A stretch of DNA of 64,000 bases from Pezicula radicicola (GCA_003008705.1 PDUO01000027.1:190425-254424), one strand, 5' to 3'. Shown: positions 1 through 13,562, counted from the first letter of the stretch. The notes: generated by a model not told the origin, from the sequence alone. Made by a program: numbers and translations.

Positions 1-3000
1 CGGTTTGAACCGGTACCACTGGAATTAACGGACCGCAAAGTCCGCGATAGATTGGAAAGCAAGTGTTTCCGTCGGAGACTGAATAGGGTAGTCATCTATT
101 ATTTTGCCTGACTGAGTACAGCCGCATCTACTACGCTCTACCTCAAATGATTTCTCTTTAAATTCACAGCTAGACTAGCTAGCAAAATTAACTCCGTTCA
201 AACGACTTAGTAGTGAAGTCGTAAAATAGCTGACCACCAAGTGGAAATAATCTCACTAGCTGCATATGATTGGCCCCTAGACAAAAACATGGTTACCTAA
301 ACAACAATGGCTGAGCGCTGTTACGTAGACATTCAGATAATCTTACAAGATTACCTTTTCACGTAACTCCAAGTGTAATGCCTATGAAAATACCCCGTCT
401 CGCTATCCGGATATAATATTCGCACATGTCAGCAAGTTGTCAGCGTTTTTGACAACAAAATGACGGGAAGGTAACCTCTCAATCAGGTGACGGATATCGT
501 ATGCTCAACCAGAAAGATCTCAGCACTTTCACATTAGCATCTAAAAAATTCATTTCACTAGACCTTTTGCCTTAATGCACTCTGCAAATTTTCTCCTTGT
601 CATGATACCTATGAAAAGGATAAAGTCGGAAAGTCCTCGTGTCCACGGTCGGCGCCGACCCAAAACAGCAGACCCGTGGATCCGGAGATTTCAAAGCATT
701 CCACATCTCCGGATACGGAGTGGCTTCTAGAAGCGGAGAATTTTCTAGCTTTATTCTTTTCGAAATATTGGGGATTTTCGACCATGTTTTCTTTTACTCA
801 TCATATGAAAGGACGTGGTTGGAAAATTTAGGAAGAATTCTCAGGTGGCTTGCAGCTAGTTGGTTAGTAATCCATCACGTGATGCTCGGTAAAAGAATCA
901 CCTCAACGAATCGGCGTCACCATAAAGTGGCAAGGCTGGGGGCTGTGCTTGCATAAAATTAAGGCCTAGACAAGAAAAGCGATTAAGAAAAGGAGAAGAT
1001 TTACATTCAAAGTGGTGGCAAGTTTTTAAAAGTTTGGAATCATTGAAGTTATCTTGATTTAGTGTGACTCTTTTTTGATAGTTTCTGAGTCTTTCGTTGA
1101 GTCGTGAGTCGTAGTTTAGAGGCAAATATCTCGGGTGTTTAGCGAGCCCCTTATCCAGCACCGCCCATATTTTCAGTAACCCAACCAAAGTTGGCAGGTA
1201 CCTTCTTCGCCATTGCCGAGATCTCTTCCGTTTTCCTATCTAGGAGTTCAGCTAGCTACTTCATTATTGATGAAATCCACTTTCTTTGATTGGATGAATT
1301 ACGTTGTTACTAAGGTAAAATGATTTCTCATCTCGCCTGTAGGCTCTACTCATTTCCTCTATTCGTCTTGGCTATAGCTTCGACAAGCATCTCGATTCCA
1401 ATATATGCTTCGACTAGATGCGACTGGCTACCGTAACGAAGATCGGCCTGCCATTCAAATATTCAGGTTAAGGCTGTCCACCAAGGGAGACGAGACCCGA
1501 GTACGAAATACCATTTCCGGTAACATTGCGGTCATGTCCCTTTTTTTATTCATACTCAGCCACAGCTGGACATCATGCCGAGCTCCAACTATCTCTGGGA
1601 GAGGCTCGTCATACAAATGAACGGGAATATCTCATCTTCTAGCGTATCTGCCTTTTTTTCTAGCTGTCGATTATTACTCAAGCTTTGGTATAGCGTATAC
1701 TGTCGGGCGGTCCTAGGGTATGTGTCAGAGCCGCTGCCTTGTCGTGGCAATCGAGTGGTCACAGAGGCTCCTGTAATCTTAATTTTCTTCCGAGGCAGCA
1801 GGAAATGGCCCCAGAGACTCTACACCGTGTAGCATTAAAACTTGCTCGTCGAGGACAGAGTATGGTGGATGATTTTCGTTGTTGGCTGCCTTGAATATTC
1901 CTAATTACTCGGTGTAGATGTTGGATTCATCGAGTGATGCGGCCATCTTGTGCCTGAAGGTTTTGAGGCTTAATCATGACTCGATGTGGTTGAACGCGGC
2001 TGAAAAAGGGTTGTTCAACGGGCGTAGATACACCGAGACAGGTGACTCCAATAGCTCTTGCGATTAACAGGTGATTTTGATGTTTATCATAGGACTTTGT
2101 TGTCAGCCAGGGCTTCATTGGAAGTGTCCTTCGATGCCTAAAAAAATCAACGTGGCTTCCAACCTGGTAGCAGGAGCAGCGGTAACAGGCGTAAATAGAG
2201 CCTTATTCTAGCAACGCTATAATTGGTAGAGTTGATGTTATTGTCCTATATGAGAATCATATTCGAACTATTGAATAGGTGAACTCAATCGGGTACGACC
2301 TTATGGCCTAACGCCCGGTTAAGGCGAGTTTGAGAGTATCTCTTAGAAATTTTAACATGCAAAATAACGTGTTGATTGCATTCGAAGACGATTGAAGGGC
2401 AGAAGAAGCTCATATGATTGTTTGCCTCGTCTTGATACCCGATAGACGAAGTACAAGTGTATTAACAACATTCTTAAGAGGTCGTACTGCAGGGTCATCT
2501 TATTTAAGGCTGTATTGGCTAAGGTCAAGCTCATCACACGCTAATGTTTATGGAGAGGAATGGGCAGAGCTGCTTATTTGCTGTTATATCTGTCACTTCT
2601 CAGTTTAACAACAACGCGTGATGCGATTGCCAGCAAAGCACCTTTCTGAAGACGTAACATGGGAATCCTTAGAAAATTCGTCTTATCGAAAGTTTTATAA
2701 AAGTTAACATAGAAGTAGGTGATGAGAATGGATATCGAATGAAGTCGTTCGAATAGCCTCACCCTACTGCACATCACTTGCATGTGCGGGTCGGCTCGCT
2801 GCCTCGATGGCAATGCTAATATTGTCCTATATCACGCTGCTCGTGGCATTACAAAGGCTCTTTGTGACACTTCGAAAATGCAGAGCTGTTAAGTTGGTGG
2901 GGCAGGTGTTATGTTGCCCAAATCTTTGGCAGCATGAAGTCGTGCAACCGAGTACCAATACACTCGTTAGCGACAGCGTAACCTCTCTACACTGAGTCTG

Positions 3001-6000
3001 CGGGGCAACGTCGTAGAACGTTGTACAACTATAAATGCATGATAATTAGAATCCTTAAGGAAATGTTTAGGAAGGGATGTCTGTAGCAATCAGGTATCTT
3101 TCTGCCTTATCCCTCTCCAGGCGGCTTTCCATGGGAACGATTCGTGAGTTCGGCATGCCGTAACACGGTTACTTCACATCCCGGACATACCATGTACCAA
3201 CAGCCGCTCAAGAGCCTTACGCTGAGGTTCACCTCCGTACATGTACTCAACTCGGGCATTGACATGTAGACCATCCTCAAGCCTGTCAGAGATGAAGCCG
3301 AACCTATTGCTAGTCCCGGGTGTACTACATCCGCACGAAAATAGAGAAGTGTATAACCGCGGTTGAACCAAACTTACCGAATCGGAACGGATGAACAGTT
3401 CCTTAGGAATAGGAAAGTGTTAATCGATTTGAACACCAAATACAAGGCAACCACTAGTACGGTACTAATATCCATGGGTTCAAAGTCATAGTAACCAAAA
3501 TCACCAATCTGCGGACAGCATTTACCGCTCAACTGTATCACTGCCAGACACTGAACTCTCAGTGTTTTGACTCGTGAATCGTCCAAAATTATCAAATGAT
3601 ATTCTTTTCAAGTTCATCAAAGCGCATATAAAATACGCACATCGCTATTGGCTAGTGCATCACTATCACATCACATGCTTATGTAGTGCGAGAATTTGTG
3701 TACCTTCGATTCGTTCATCTCGTCCCTCATCCCTGAGCCACTAAGCCCTATTTTAAGGTCTTAATACGAAGGTATCTGCTTTTCCTGACTTCTCTCATAA
3801 TCTTAGGCTCTGTGGGGAACTCCCTTTGACTGTAGTTTTGTGCTGGTTATTTTAGATTGCGATTGAATTCATTCTTGCATAGAATTATAGGAAGTTGGTT
3901 GTTGTGAGGAAAGAGTTGACGTTTTGAACCACTTAATGATCTTAGTCAGCGCCTCAGAGTAGTCACGTGTAAAGTTTAAAAATCGTGTCTGGGCGACGCG
4001 TTATTTTTTTTTACCGCTTTTTTTCTTCTCCATCAGTCATCATTATTCTGCCATACTCCATAGGTACTCAGTAATCTCCTTGCTGGCTCTGCTTAAGTTG
4101 CAGATATGGTCATTGAGCTTCCATCTATCGGTGAATCTATATTTCCTAGTGGGTAGCTTTCCACCAGTTCCAAGCCAACTATAGCAGAGGATGAAGTTTC
4201 TAGCTATGATACCAATGAATTGCAACCACAACGCTCTCGTCACCGTCGCCTTCGTGTTGAAATGTCTGCTCAGTGAGTATAGAGCCCAAGGAATCTCTCG
4301 GTATATGTTAACAGTTATCAGCTTCTAATCTTCATTCCTCCAACGAAAGCCCTCAGCGAGCTATTGTGGCTACCTATCAGTACCATCCAATGCGCCGAAC
4401 TATGGAAACCTGCAACCAGTATTGATCAAGAAGCACCATGTGCAGACCACCTGCAGAGACTCGAATACAAGAAGTAGGAAAGTGCGCCACAGCTCCAAAC
4501 CCCCAAGCTGGAGGGCTTGTGCACTTCGGAGTACGCAATATGAATAAAACCCTGGGGAGGGAAGATGGTGGCCGAAGCAGCATTGGGCGACTTGGCCCAG
4601 TTACCCTCACAGACAAATCTCACTATGCAAGTGCTCTACTCCAAATGCATGTTGTCACATGTCTCGAGAAGGTGAAGGCATTTGTTGGTTCTGCATGCTG
4701 TTCAGCATCAAGAAATCTGCATGGGTTGCTTCGCATTTAGTTTTGCGTTCAATGGCCTCTTATAAGTCGAAAATCTTAGTTGGATCAGTGCTATGCAGCA
4801 GTGCATCGAACCCTTGGGCTTCACAAAAGCATTTTCATGCAAGACGGGAACGATTACACAAAAGTTTGCTGAAAAGTCTGCTTCACCGCTACAATTCTTT
4901 TGGATCCTGTCACTGCTTTTAAGCTTAATTTTGCTGTCTTGAGCATAGACTCGCTCATTCTCATATATGATATGTGATCAATTTATGAGGCGAAAGAGCT
5001 CCATGTCAATGCCAATCGACATACTGCATTACGCGAGAGTGGCCTAACATGCTTGCAGACCGATTACCTGGTTGACAGCTTGCAGATACAATAACAGCAC
5101 ACTTCCTGCCCACGTCTTCAATTACAGGCAATGGTTTGCAGTTCTTTTTCGCTTTCCTTCTTCTGAGGGGCGGCATACTGCCTCATTGCTTGAGCAAGGC
5201 GTCCAGTACAATGGCCAGTCTGCGTAGGTGTGGAAACATACGCTTCCAACGTCTAGAAGAGTTGTGGACACAAGCTGCTAGTTCTTTGAAACCCTGTTGT
5301 GTTCGTCCAGATACTCTTTGGCAGAAATGCGAATTGTCCCGGGCAATTGGTAGTGTAGTTACCTTCCGTCAACAAAAATGCTTGGATCTGTCGAAACAAT
5401 GCTCGGGTTTGAAATCGGCTACACGAGCATTCTGGGCATGCAACGAGCCTGGCATCAAGTTTGCTTTTGTCGCCTGAGTGTTTAGGAGCGAATATTCACA
5501 CGAGGCTCCATGCATACCCCGGACTTTATTTAATTCCGGCAAGACAAGGCAGAAAGCGCAGTCGCTCAAACTGTACAGGCAACAGGCTAATCATGCAAAG
5601 TTTCAAGGCAAACACACCAATATGCATCCTAGGTGCCTTCTCTTATCCACCTTTCAGTCTAGGGCTTTATAATTGTTTGACAAATTATGGGGACGAGGAT
5701 ACGACTGAAGCGAGACTTGCTGAATCAGAGATTGACAAGTTTTCACACATCGCAATTTTTATACAGTAACAATGGGTCGGCCAGGCACTAGCATATGTAC
5801 TGCCAGCATTCCAAGTTTTGTGAAGACTTCTATACCATCGAAAGACCGCGAAATATTTCTCAGTAACTTCTGGTTGAGAGTGAGGCTGTCCTGACGCCAT
5901 AGGGTTTCATGTGTTCTAAGAAACTCGAATGCAGGTAGTCAACTCCAATCAAACAAAGATGCCGCCTACCCCACCTCCGGGTTTCTACCGCGCGAATGAA

Positions 6001-9000
6001 TTGTGCATATTTATATAGCACCGGTCATTCCACGACTGAACTGAGTACTGCACACCATCGTGGGGTTTGTGGCCTATTCAGCGTATACTTTCAGATGGCA
6101 TACAGTATGTGAGGGCTAAAACGAATTCAAGCCACTTCATCACAAGCCTAGTCTCGTGTCCACACTATGGCCCTGGTTTTGTCGATTTCGAGGTCATTAT
6201 TGCTACCCTAACCCAAAGCCCTTTAAATCCGAGATAATTTCCTTGGCCAAAGGCTCTCACCTCCATTTGAAAATATAATATGAGTGGCCGGGACTCAGGC
6301 AGCGGAGGCAGCTAAATAGTGCAGCTGCAAGCTGATAGCAAGATTTGATGATTGAGTAATAAGGCTTCGAGTCAAGATATGTAAAACAATATCAGCAAGA
6401 TCTGAAGGTGGTTGGTAGTGGCAGGCTGGTATAAGAAACCGGGCGAGAAGTACACCGAGCAGACTATAGATCTGTAAGGCTAAAGCATTCTAGAACGTCA
6501 TGAATTTTTGCCTAGACTTTTATGTGTTACTCTGACTGTACATATATCGAGATGTGACAACGGAGTTTAGGCATCTTACCTCGAATCAACCGAAGGCTGA
6601 AGGACGTAGGCAGTCATCCGACCCTATCTAGCAATGACAGCTTTGCTTATGTTTTGTAATGGTATTCGTAATACGGAGTAACAATTTCTATTAATACCTC
6701 GCTAGGACGAAATACATCTAACGAGGAACTCCGGAACATGAGTTTGATGATAGAAACAAAGACGTAATTAGTCCGATTTTGTAAACACCTCAATCTTCGG
6801 AAAGAAACTCCACGGTGCCACTAGGTCTCCCATTCTCTGCTCTCAACAACTGCGATCATGTTGTGTCCAAATCTCTGACCTGAACAAAATCATATATTTC
6901 ATTCAAAAGAAAATTGTCGCTGACTTCCAAAGTACTTTCGCAAAGGATCTAGTAGCAGCAGGAACGAGGTGCTTCAATGTCTTCGCGTCGTCGAAGCTTA
7001 CTCTATAATAACAATATCATAGGTCACTGACAGTTCATAGTAAATAGATCTCTAAAATCTCAAAGATAGCTGCTCTAGGCTCTACAATAACAAGATAGAG
7101 TCAATCATACTACTCTTCCCCTTGTCAATCGAATCGTTCCTAGAACGGTATGCAATGGCTAATGCACCCAAACTTTATTATAGTTCAATTTTAAAAGAGG
7201 CTACTTTATACCTAGATTTGATGACTTCTACACAATCCAGTTTCGACGACAACTCCCGTAATCAATACTTTACTTTTCTCTTCCGTGGCGTATATAGCAT
7301 CAATAATTATCATTCAAACCCTACCTATTCCCCACGAAACTACCTACAAAAACCTCATAAAAACAGGGCACAACAATCCCTCCCCACGCGGAACGGAATA
7401 GCAAAACATCTCCATCTCCCACTCTCATCATGTCTTCCACCACCACCATCGTTTTATGAAACAGTAGAGTCAGATCGACTCTCGGCGCGTATACTCGCAG
7501 AAGGAATAAATATATCGCTGGATTGTGGGGTCGTAGGATCGAATAGTCGTATCAAAGATAAATCCCACCTTCCTGATCAGCTCAGTAATGACGAGGACAA
7601 GGCAAACACGGGATTCGCCCTGTTTTGCTGCGATATATCTTTGTAAAGTTAAGCTGATGTACTACGTTGGAGCGGAACGGAGTTGGAGGGATTCTTGGGG
7701 GGAAGGGTGTTCTTGGGGGTATGGGGGTGGGATGGGGTGTGGGGGTTAAAGAAATTCCTTTTTCTAGGAGATTCTGAGATTGATTTGTAAGGAGTGATTG
7801 ACGCCCTGTTTTTGTTCGCTGTGATGATGATTTATAATTTTTGAATGAGTAGATTTAGGTTGATACCTTTCGTGGGGTTGCATTGATGTAAGATGATATT
7901 ATGAGATTGCTAAGGTGATGTAGCTAATTATTCTTTACGTGGCTGAAGGCTTCTCAAAGACGTAGTATTCCACATACAGAGTCAATTCGTTCAAGTATAT
8001 AACGCCAAGAGCGTTGAAGACTCTTTGTCACTGACCTTCCTCTCCCTAACACCAGCATATTCCTCAGACGTAATTATTTACATAGTAGGTATGTAGACCA
8101 GACCAAGAGGTTTATCATCAGCGAAAGTAAAACTCTCTGGATTGGAAGAGCTGTTGCTTGAAAGTGCTAATATACACCTTACCTATAACTAGCTACCTTC
8201 GGGTAGGACTGTAGTAACTAGTTAGTACATTAGATTATGCGGTATTAATCATACATTTCGGAGTATAGTTAGTGTTTCGATGAGCTATTTAAACATTCTT
8301 GTAGCAGTATAGTACATCAATCAGGTAGACGAGATAAAATCAATAAATGTGGGACCGTAGGAGTTCTCGTGCGGGTTTCAATTTTTCTACTTTGTTTTGT
8401 TTTTGGGAGTTTTGGTTGTTGGAATGGGCTAGTGAGGAATGCGTAACTTGGCGAGTACTTATTTCTCTACTACAGTAAGCTCCCTCGAGCCTATGTATTT
8501 TTATATTATATTTTGTATACTCAAATTCCATAAAGGCAACATTAGGAGGCTAAATCTCATTGAGTATCTCGAATACCGATGCTGTGGCTCGGGATAAAGA
8601 AATCAATTTCATAGAAGATTGAAGTTAGAGAGGCGAAGCTCAATTTGAGGGAAATTTACTATATTGTAGTGATTAGATTTTTCTTTTGAAATTTCTATAC
8701 TTCACTAAGTGCCAATATTTCCTTGGCCATTGAGTTGCATGTTGAGCTCACATGTGTAGGATCTTCAATGTGAAGATTTATCACAATTAAATTTGCAGCT
8801 TATTACTTTTTTTAGCGAGCGACTTATTCAACACCAACTGCCTTTAGTCTTAATTATACCGTAGAACTACGATGAAGTTTCAACTTGCTTTATTTATTTT
8901 AATATGTCCAAATGCGTCAAATTTTAATTATCTGTCACTTGTGTGGTTTTGTTTAATGGAAGAAAGATCTTTGTCTGTTTAGTGTGTGTCACGTGAGGCA

Positions 9001-9473
9001 CTCATTCATAGTATGAAGGCTTTCTCGGTATGTCTTCGTACGGGCGGGATCGAGTATTATTCACCAGATCTCTTAGCAGTAAATGAAAATGCGGTAAGGT
9101 AACTATAGCATAATTGTGTGTGTGCGCAGATTCAGCAAGGCCAGAACGTAGCGGGTAGCCAGGCGTGAAATCAACCCAGAATTGAAACTCTAGTGAATTC
9201 GGATGAACGATTTTCAAAATCCCCACAGCCTTGAAAGAGCTATGGTGAATTCTTTGATAGAAAATCAGCGGTGGAGCTCTATCCGGCGTAAAAATCGACA
9301 ATCTGTGGCCGCAACACAAAGGAAATATCTCTTCAATGCAACACTTGAACAGCTCTTTGAAGTTGTCTTTTGTTTCGACCTCGTCGCCTTAAAGAGAGTG
9401 ACTTCCCAGTTGCTCTTGAACACTTCATCGACTGTCTATCCCATATACTGTCAACGATATCACATCATCAAAC
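1..9473. other. Gene desert, no supported gene
   Basis: Nine kilobases without a convincing coding region. The open frames here are short, lack recognisable motifs and do not join through plausible introns. I looked for transposase and reverse-transcriptase motifs and for tRNA-like segments and saw none I could defend. Small structures are present: a 10-bp inverted repeat (ATCCGGAGAT at 680-689 and its complement at 705-714), a promoter-like stretch near 7290-7430 with a TATA-like element and a pyrimidine-rich run before an ATG (7430) that reaches a stop after nine codons, and a G-run-rich segment at 7684-7745. The region may be decayed repeat DNA, but nothing in it can be named. Confidence 0.6.
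7684..7745 (+). other. G-run cluster, G-quadruplex candidate
   Basis: About eight runs of three to six G lie within 62 bases on the plus strand, separated by loops of one to eight bases. This exceeds the usual G3+N1-7 quadruplex pattern. There is no gene on either side; the nearest open frame ends at 7646. It is visibly unlike the surrounding AT-rich DNA. Whether it folds or acts is unknown. Confidence 0.6.
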
Positions 9474-11408
9474 ATGTCTGCTTCCACAAGGACCGCAACG
9501 GCAGCTCCTGACTTGGCCCACCTTTTCTTTGACCGTACTCCTCAAAATACACGCTTTGGTGAAACACAAGAATGGAGATACATACCCCGTAATCTGCTTT
9601 ATCTTTTCTCCGTGCTGACAGAGTTCCTTTCGAGGATCTGGTCTCTAGTGCTCAGCTCGTTCGGACTCGGCACATATTCATCAGACCCTTATGCGGACGT
9701 GAATTCAGAATCTCCACGTAATCAACAAGCCTTGGGTATCACTATTCTAGTTACATTAGTTGTCCTAATACACTTCCTCTACGTACTTGGTTTTGTACCA
9801 ATCGGCGGCGTTCTTACAACCATCTTTTCATCATACCTCCTCTTGGGCCCAATCATCACGAACGGCAGCTTAACGCTCTACAGCATCCTCACCTGGCAAC
9901 CAACTTTCTACCTTGCTGCAATAAGTTTGGGTTTTATTCCATTCACGCGCAATTTGATTATCGATTCTGCATCAACACTGCGACTTCAACCATGGCTCTT
10001 TGCATTCTGGGGTCTCGTAGCCTTCAAATTCGTCAAAGTCATAGTTCACACCATATCCTACATTCTGTACCGACCAACATGCATCCCAAGACATCCAACC
10101 ATATACCCAAGGGATGTAACAGTTATCGTACCAACCATCGGCTTCGCCAACCCAGACGACAATTTCAAGCGAGAATTCAGCGAATGTATCGAAACAATCC
10201 TCCTAAACAACCCACACCAAATCATCATCTCCACAGTCTCGGACACACAACGAGCAAAAGCCATAGAATTCTGCAATAATCTCCTTAAGAATCTCAAAAA
10301 CGAACTTAAAGTGCCCGCAAACAACAATACAAATATCTCGGTTATTTCCATCGACGCACCAAATAAGCGAGCACAATTCATAGCAGCAGCACGATTCGTC
10401 ACAACTCTCATAATCTGCTACGCAGACGATCACGTCTTCTGGCCCACTACATTCCTTCAAAGCTGTCTTGCGAATTTCGAAGATCCATCTGTTGGACTAG
10501 TTGGTACTGTAAAGAGAGTGCGAAGAACAATTGCCGATACCTGGTTTCAAGATTTCTTGAATTATATCGCTGTTATGTATCTTGAACGACATAATTTCGA
10601 ATGTACAGCTTCTTCATACATTGATGGTGGTGTTTTTGTCATCTCAGGTCGAACTGCTTTAGCAAGAGCTAGTATCCTTCAATCGGCTGGATTTCAAAAT
10701 GGGTTCTTGAATGAGATGTGGTTATTTGGAAGAGTTGGACCTATGAAAGTCGATGATGATAATTTCATTACTCGATATATGATAAACCATGGTTTCAAAA
10801 TCATCTTTCATAACTCCAAGGATGCACTCATGGAAACTACATTGGGAATCAGTGGAGTTGAGAAATTCAAAGGTCAACTTTTTCGTTGGGTGAGAACTAC
10901 TTGGCGTAGTAACTCGACGTCTTTGTTTATCGATCGTACTTGTTGGAGATTATGGCCTTGGACTACTTACGCAATGTTTATATCATCATTTGTAAACTTC
11001 GCGCTATTCTACGACTTAGCACTCATTTTCACACTTTCGAAAGCTGGATACGATCTCTACAGTCAAGAATTCCTCGGTCTCTTCCTCGCATGTCTGATCT
11101 CAAAACTTATTAAGCCGTTTCCGCATCTCATGAGATATCCTAGGGATATACCATATGCACTTACGGTTGGGATTGCTTTTGGATGGTTACATTCTTTCGT
11201 CAAGCTTTGGGCTGGTTTGACTGCTACTAATATTGAGTGGAGTGGTAGGAAGGGTATTGAAGCTGTTGGTAACGATGGAGCGACTAGGAGACTTAGCGCT
11301 ACTTTACAGCCTGGTGATGAACTGAGACCTGTGTTACAGATTCCTGAGGGTGGAATTGTGGAACATGCTGTTTTTGATGATGAGGATGAGGAGAGTCATC
11401 GTCTATGA
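9474..11408 (+). CDS. Family 2 glycosyltransferase, membrane polysaccharide synthase-like
   Basis: Single-exon gene of 644 residues. The sequence has the processive GT2 layout: N-terminal membrane segments (about residues 86-160), a cytosolic catalytic domain beginning near residue 215 (DVTVIVPT), the acidic motif YADDH near 314, DGG near 383, the acceptor-site motif VDDDNF near 425 and the QxxRW-type motif QLFRW near 467, then C-terminal membrane segments (about 495-585). This is the hyaluronan/cellulose synthase-like group that includes fungal Cps1-type enzymes and the GT2 protein needed for surface hyphal growth in Zymoseptoria and Fusarium (family knowledge). It probably sits in the plasma membrane and makes a cell-wall or extracellular polysaccharide; the sugar cannot be read from sequence. 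The start at 9474 has a good context (aacATGtct) and precedes all family segments. A canonical intron appears to lie just after the stop codon. Confidence 0.9.
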   Translation: MSASTRTATAAPDLAHLFFDRTPQNTRFGETQEWRYIPRNLLYLFSVLTEFLSRIWSLVLSSFGLGTYSSDPYADVNSESPRNQQALGITILVTLVVLIHFLYVLGFVPIGGVLTTIFSSYLLLGPIITNGSLTLYSILTWQPTFYLAAISLGFIPFTRNLIIDSASTLRLQPWLFAFWGLVAFKFVKVIVHTISYILYRPTCIPRHPTIYPRDVTVIVPTIGFANPDDNFKREFSECIETILLNNPHQIIISTVSDTQRAKAIEFCNNLLKNLKNELKVPANNNTNISVISIDAPNKRAQFIAAARFVTTLIICYADDHVFWPTTFLQSCLANFEDPSVGLVGTVKRVRRTIADTWFQDFLNYIAVMYLERHNFECTASSYIDGGVFVISGRTALARASILQSAGFQNGFLNEMWLFGRVGPMKVDDDNFITRYMINHGFKIIFHNSKDALMETTLGISGVEKFKGQLFRWVRTTWRSNSTSLFIDRTCWRLWPWTTYAMFISSFVNFALFYDLALIFTLSKAGYDLYSQEFLGLFLACLISKLIKPFPHLMRYPRDIPYALTVGIAFGWLHSFVKLWAGLTATNIEWSGRKGIEAVGNDGATRRLSATLQPGDELRPVLQIPEGGIVEHAVFDDEDEESHRL

Positions 11409-11431
11409 TTGCATTGCTCTTGGACTTCAAG

Positions 11432-11495
11432 GTAAGTGGGTCCCAGTCAGTTTTGTTTGCTGTTTTCAGCATACTAATTATGCTTCACTTTTTAG
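11432..11495 (+). other. Probable 3'UTR intron of the glycosyltransferase gene
   Basis: Starting 23 bases after the stop codon is a strong donor (CAAG then GTAAGT), a branch-like ACTAAT at about 11472, a pyrimidine run and an acceptor TTTTTAG ending at 11495. All elements match the coding introns elsewhere in the window. If spliced, it would place an exon junction in the 3' untranslated region. Confidence 0.5.
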
Positions 11496-12241
11496 ATCAC
11501 ATGAATCGCCTTCCAAAACCAAATCCACCCAACGAAAAACCACACAAGGCATTCCCCCGCCTTTCCCTTCCCTCATCCAGCCTCAGGCAGCAAACTTCCC
11601 TATCTAAACCATTCACCATTTCCTTTCACATCCCCTCCCAAGTATCTAAGGTAAAAAAGTCCCCAAAATCGTAGGCTACAAACTTTACAACAGCAAAAGA
11701 CAAACCTACAGCCTACACCACCCCCTACAAAAATTTCAACATCCTATTTGTACAATAAAATGGACAAACAGAGGAGGAATGAACACATCGGGGAACCAAA
11801 AGATAGAGTACCTTGGAGGAGTATTTCGGAGTTATTATCACTTTTTCGCGTTTTCAATTTTATTTTTTCCTTTGACAAAATGTTATGAGTAATAGAAAAT
11901 TCCATTTAACAGAAAAGACTTTGGTATGTTTATGTGATTTTGTGAGGTTCTAATCTTCTCTTCTTGGATGTGGTGTAAGAGGAGCTTGGTCGCTTGATTT
12001 GAGATGATCTTATCACTTGTTGTGGAAGGCCAATTTTGGGATACAGTAGTATCACATCTAGCCAATATAGATAAGCAACTAATTAGAAAATTTCAAAATC
12101 CTACATTGAAACGTAACTTATACTGTGTATCTCCCTACATTCAAATGAAGTTCACTTCCTCAATTGTCCCATTCATCTCCAACCACAGTCCATCCCACTC
12201 CCTTTCTCACCAGAACTTAATTGATCTATAACTAATAAAAT
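11496..12241. other. Intergenic, convergent 3' ends
   Basis: Lies between the 3' end of the glycosyltransferase and the 3' end of the first dioxygenase. Sequence is A/C-rich then AT-rich. No gene is supported; short frames here carry no family motif. Confidence 0.5.
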
Positions 12242-13562
12242 TTAAACTGGTATCAACTTTGCTGGTGTAGGATGATCTGAAGCAGCAATATTACACTGAT
12301 GCATAATTCTAGGACCATAAGATTCCGGGAATTCAGTCTAGTTAATTCTCAATTAGAAATTTGTTGCTTTTCTTATTAATATTTGGAATGGGAGGTATGG
12401 AAACTTACGATTGAATGCCATAATGCACGATTATACCATAGAATTACATCTTGTTCTTCATGTCTGTGAGCGTATATATTGCTTGGTTCAAGGACAGGAC
12501 GCATCAATCTATTGAAATACTATTAGTAAAGTGTAACTAAATCAACGAGTAAGGAAAATAAGTAGTAACTCACTTATGCAAAAATGCCCTTACTTCTCCT
12601 AAATTATCAACAATAGTCTCCTCCCCATCAGGACTACTCTTCAAAAACAACTTAAAAGCACCCTGTCCATGAACCTGCAATGAATGTTCTCCTGTAACAG
12701 GGTTCTCCCAAACCATCGGATACGTACAAATTTTCTCAGGTACCCAAGGTTTCAATTTATCTAATGGCTTTTCTAGTCCTTCGGTTTCAATAGTGTGACC
12801 CAATCGTGTACTGTGTGCTGTTGACATCCATTCGAAGCAATGTGGTGCATATTCGATACGGCTGTTGTAGGCAATATCTCTTAGTTCGGGAGTGAGAAGC
12901 TCTAATGCTCGCGAGCCGGCTACCATGGCTGTAGCGCCTGGTGCAATTGTCATTTCAGTCCCGGTCCCGTCGTCCCATTGTACCCTAACATCTGGACCCT
13001 TTGGTGTTCGGACGGCAAGCAAGCAGCCTACACGCGGTGGTGGAATAGAGTAAAGAGCTCCGTCAAAATGCCATTGATAAAAACGTGACTTGCCTGCTTC
13101 GCGTTCCTTAGGAGGGATGTGAGGTGGAAGATGGAAGTAGCTATGGTCAATTCCTTTCACTTTGAAGCCTGGCGGAAATTGGTAGTGGTTTTCGGGAACA
13201 GCACCTCGTCCTAGAATATGAACTTGAGGTTGGACGGGGATTGCTGGTCGGTTAGGGAGTCCATATATGTCTACACCATCGTGCGAGGTAAGAAATGGGT
13301 CAACTCCATGAGCGAAGCCGCCGGTCGTTTCTTCGGGATCGAAGCGTCTAGTCAGTTCATACTGTTTTTGAGGTCTTAGCATCTCAGGCTGGCCTTTGAA
13401 AACTAGAAGTTTATGTTTATGTAAAGCTGCGTGGATGATCTCAAAGTCGGAATCTGTGAAGTTGTTCAAGTCGATACCCCGGACTTCGGCACCGAAGTTG
13501 ACATTGCTCTTGGAGCCATGGTCCATAGGCTTCACCTCGATTTCTCGAGTAGCGGAAGGCAT
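12242..13562 (-). CDS. TauD/TfdA Fe(II)/2-oxoglutarate dioxygenase, XanA-like (copy 1)
   Basis: Three exons, 13562-12574, 12508-12409 and 12337-12242, give 394 residues in frame. The iron triad is visible: H165-x-D167 (WHFDGALY), distal H361 (LWYNRALWHSI) and, twelve residues later, R373, the expected 2-oxoglutarate-binding arginine. The distal His and Arg are only recovered after splicing introns of 65 and 71 bp. Length and motifs such as YAPH and TYPMVW resemble fungal xanthine dioxygenase XanA, which converts xanthine to uric acid with 2-oxoglutarate and oxygen; substrate assignment is inference because the wider family also includes sulfonate dioxygenases. I chose ATG 13562 over the upstream 13646 because family similarity starts soon after it. 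It is divergently transcribed from the hydrolase at 14013 across a promoter with CGG triplets and a TGATAA site. A paralogue lies at 38225-39580. Confidence 0.88.

Noticed and set aside
680..714. 10-bp inverted repeat with 15-base loop
   Set aside because: Could form a hairpin, but there is no gene or target duplication around it; probably chance.
7122..7646. 174-codon plus-strand frame
   Set aside because: Starts without an ATG, composition is leader-like, no domain; treated as chance in the gene desert.
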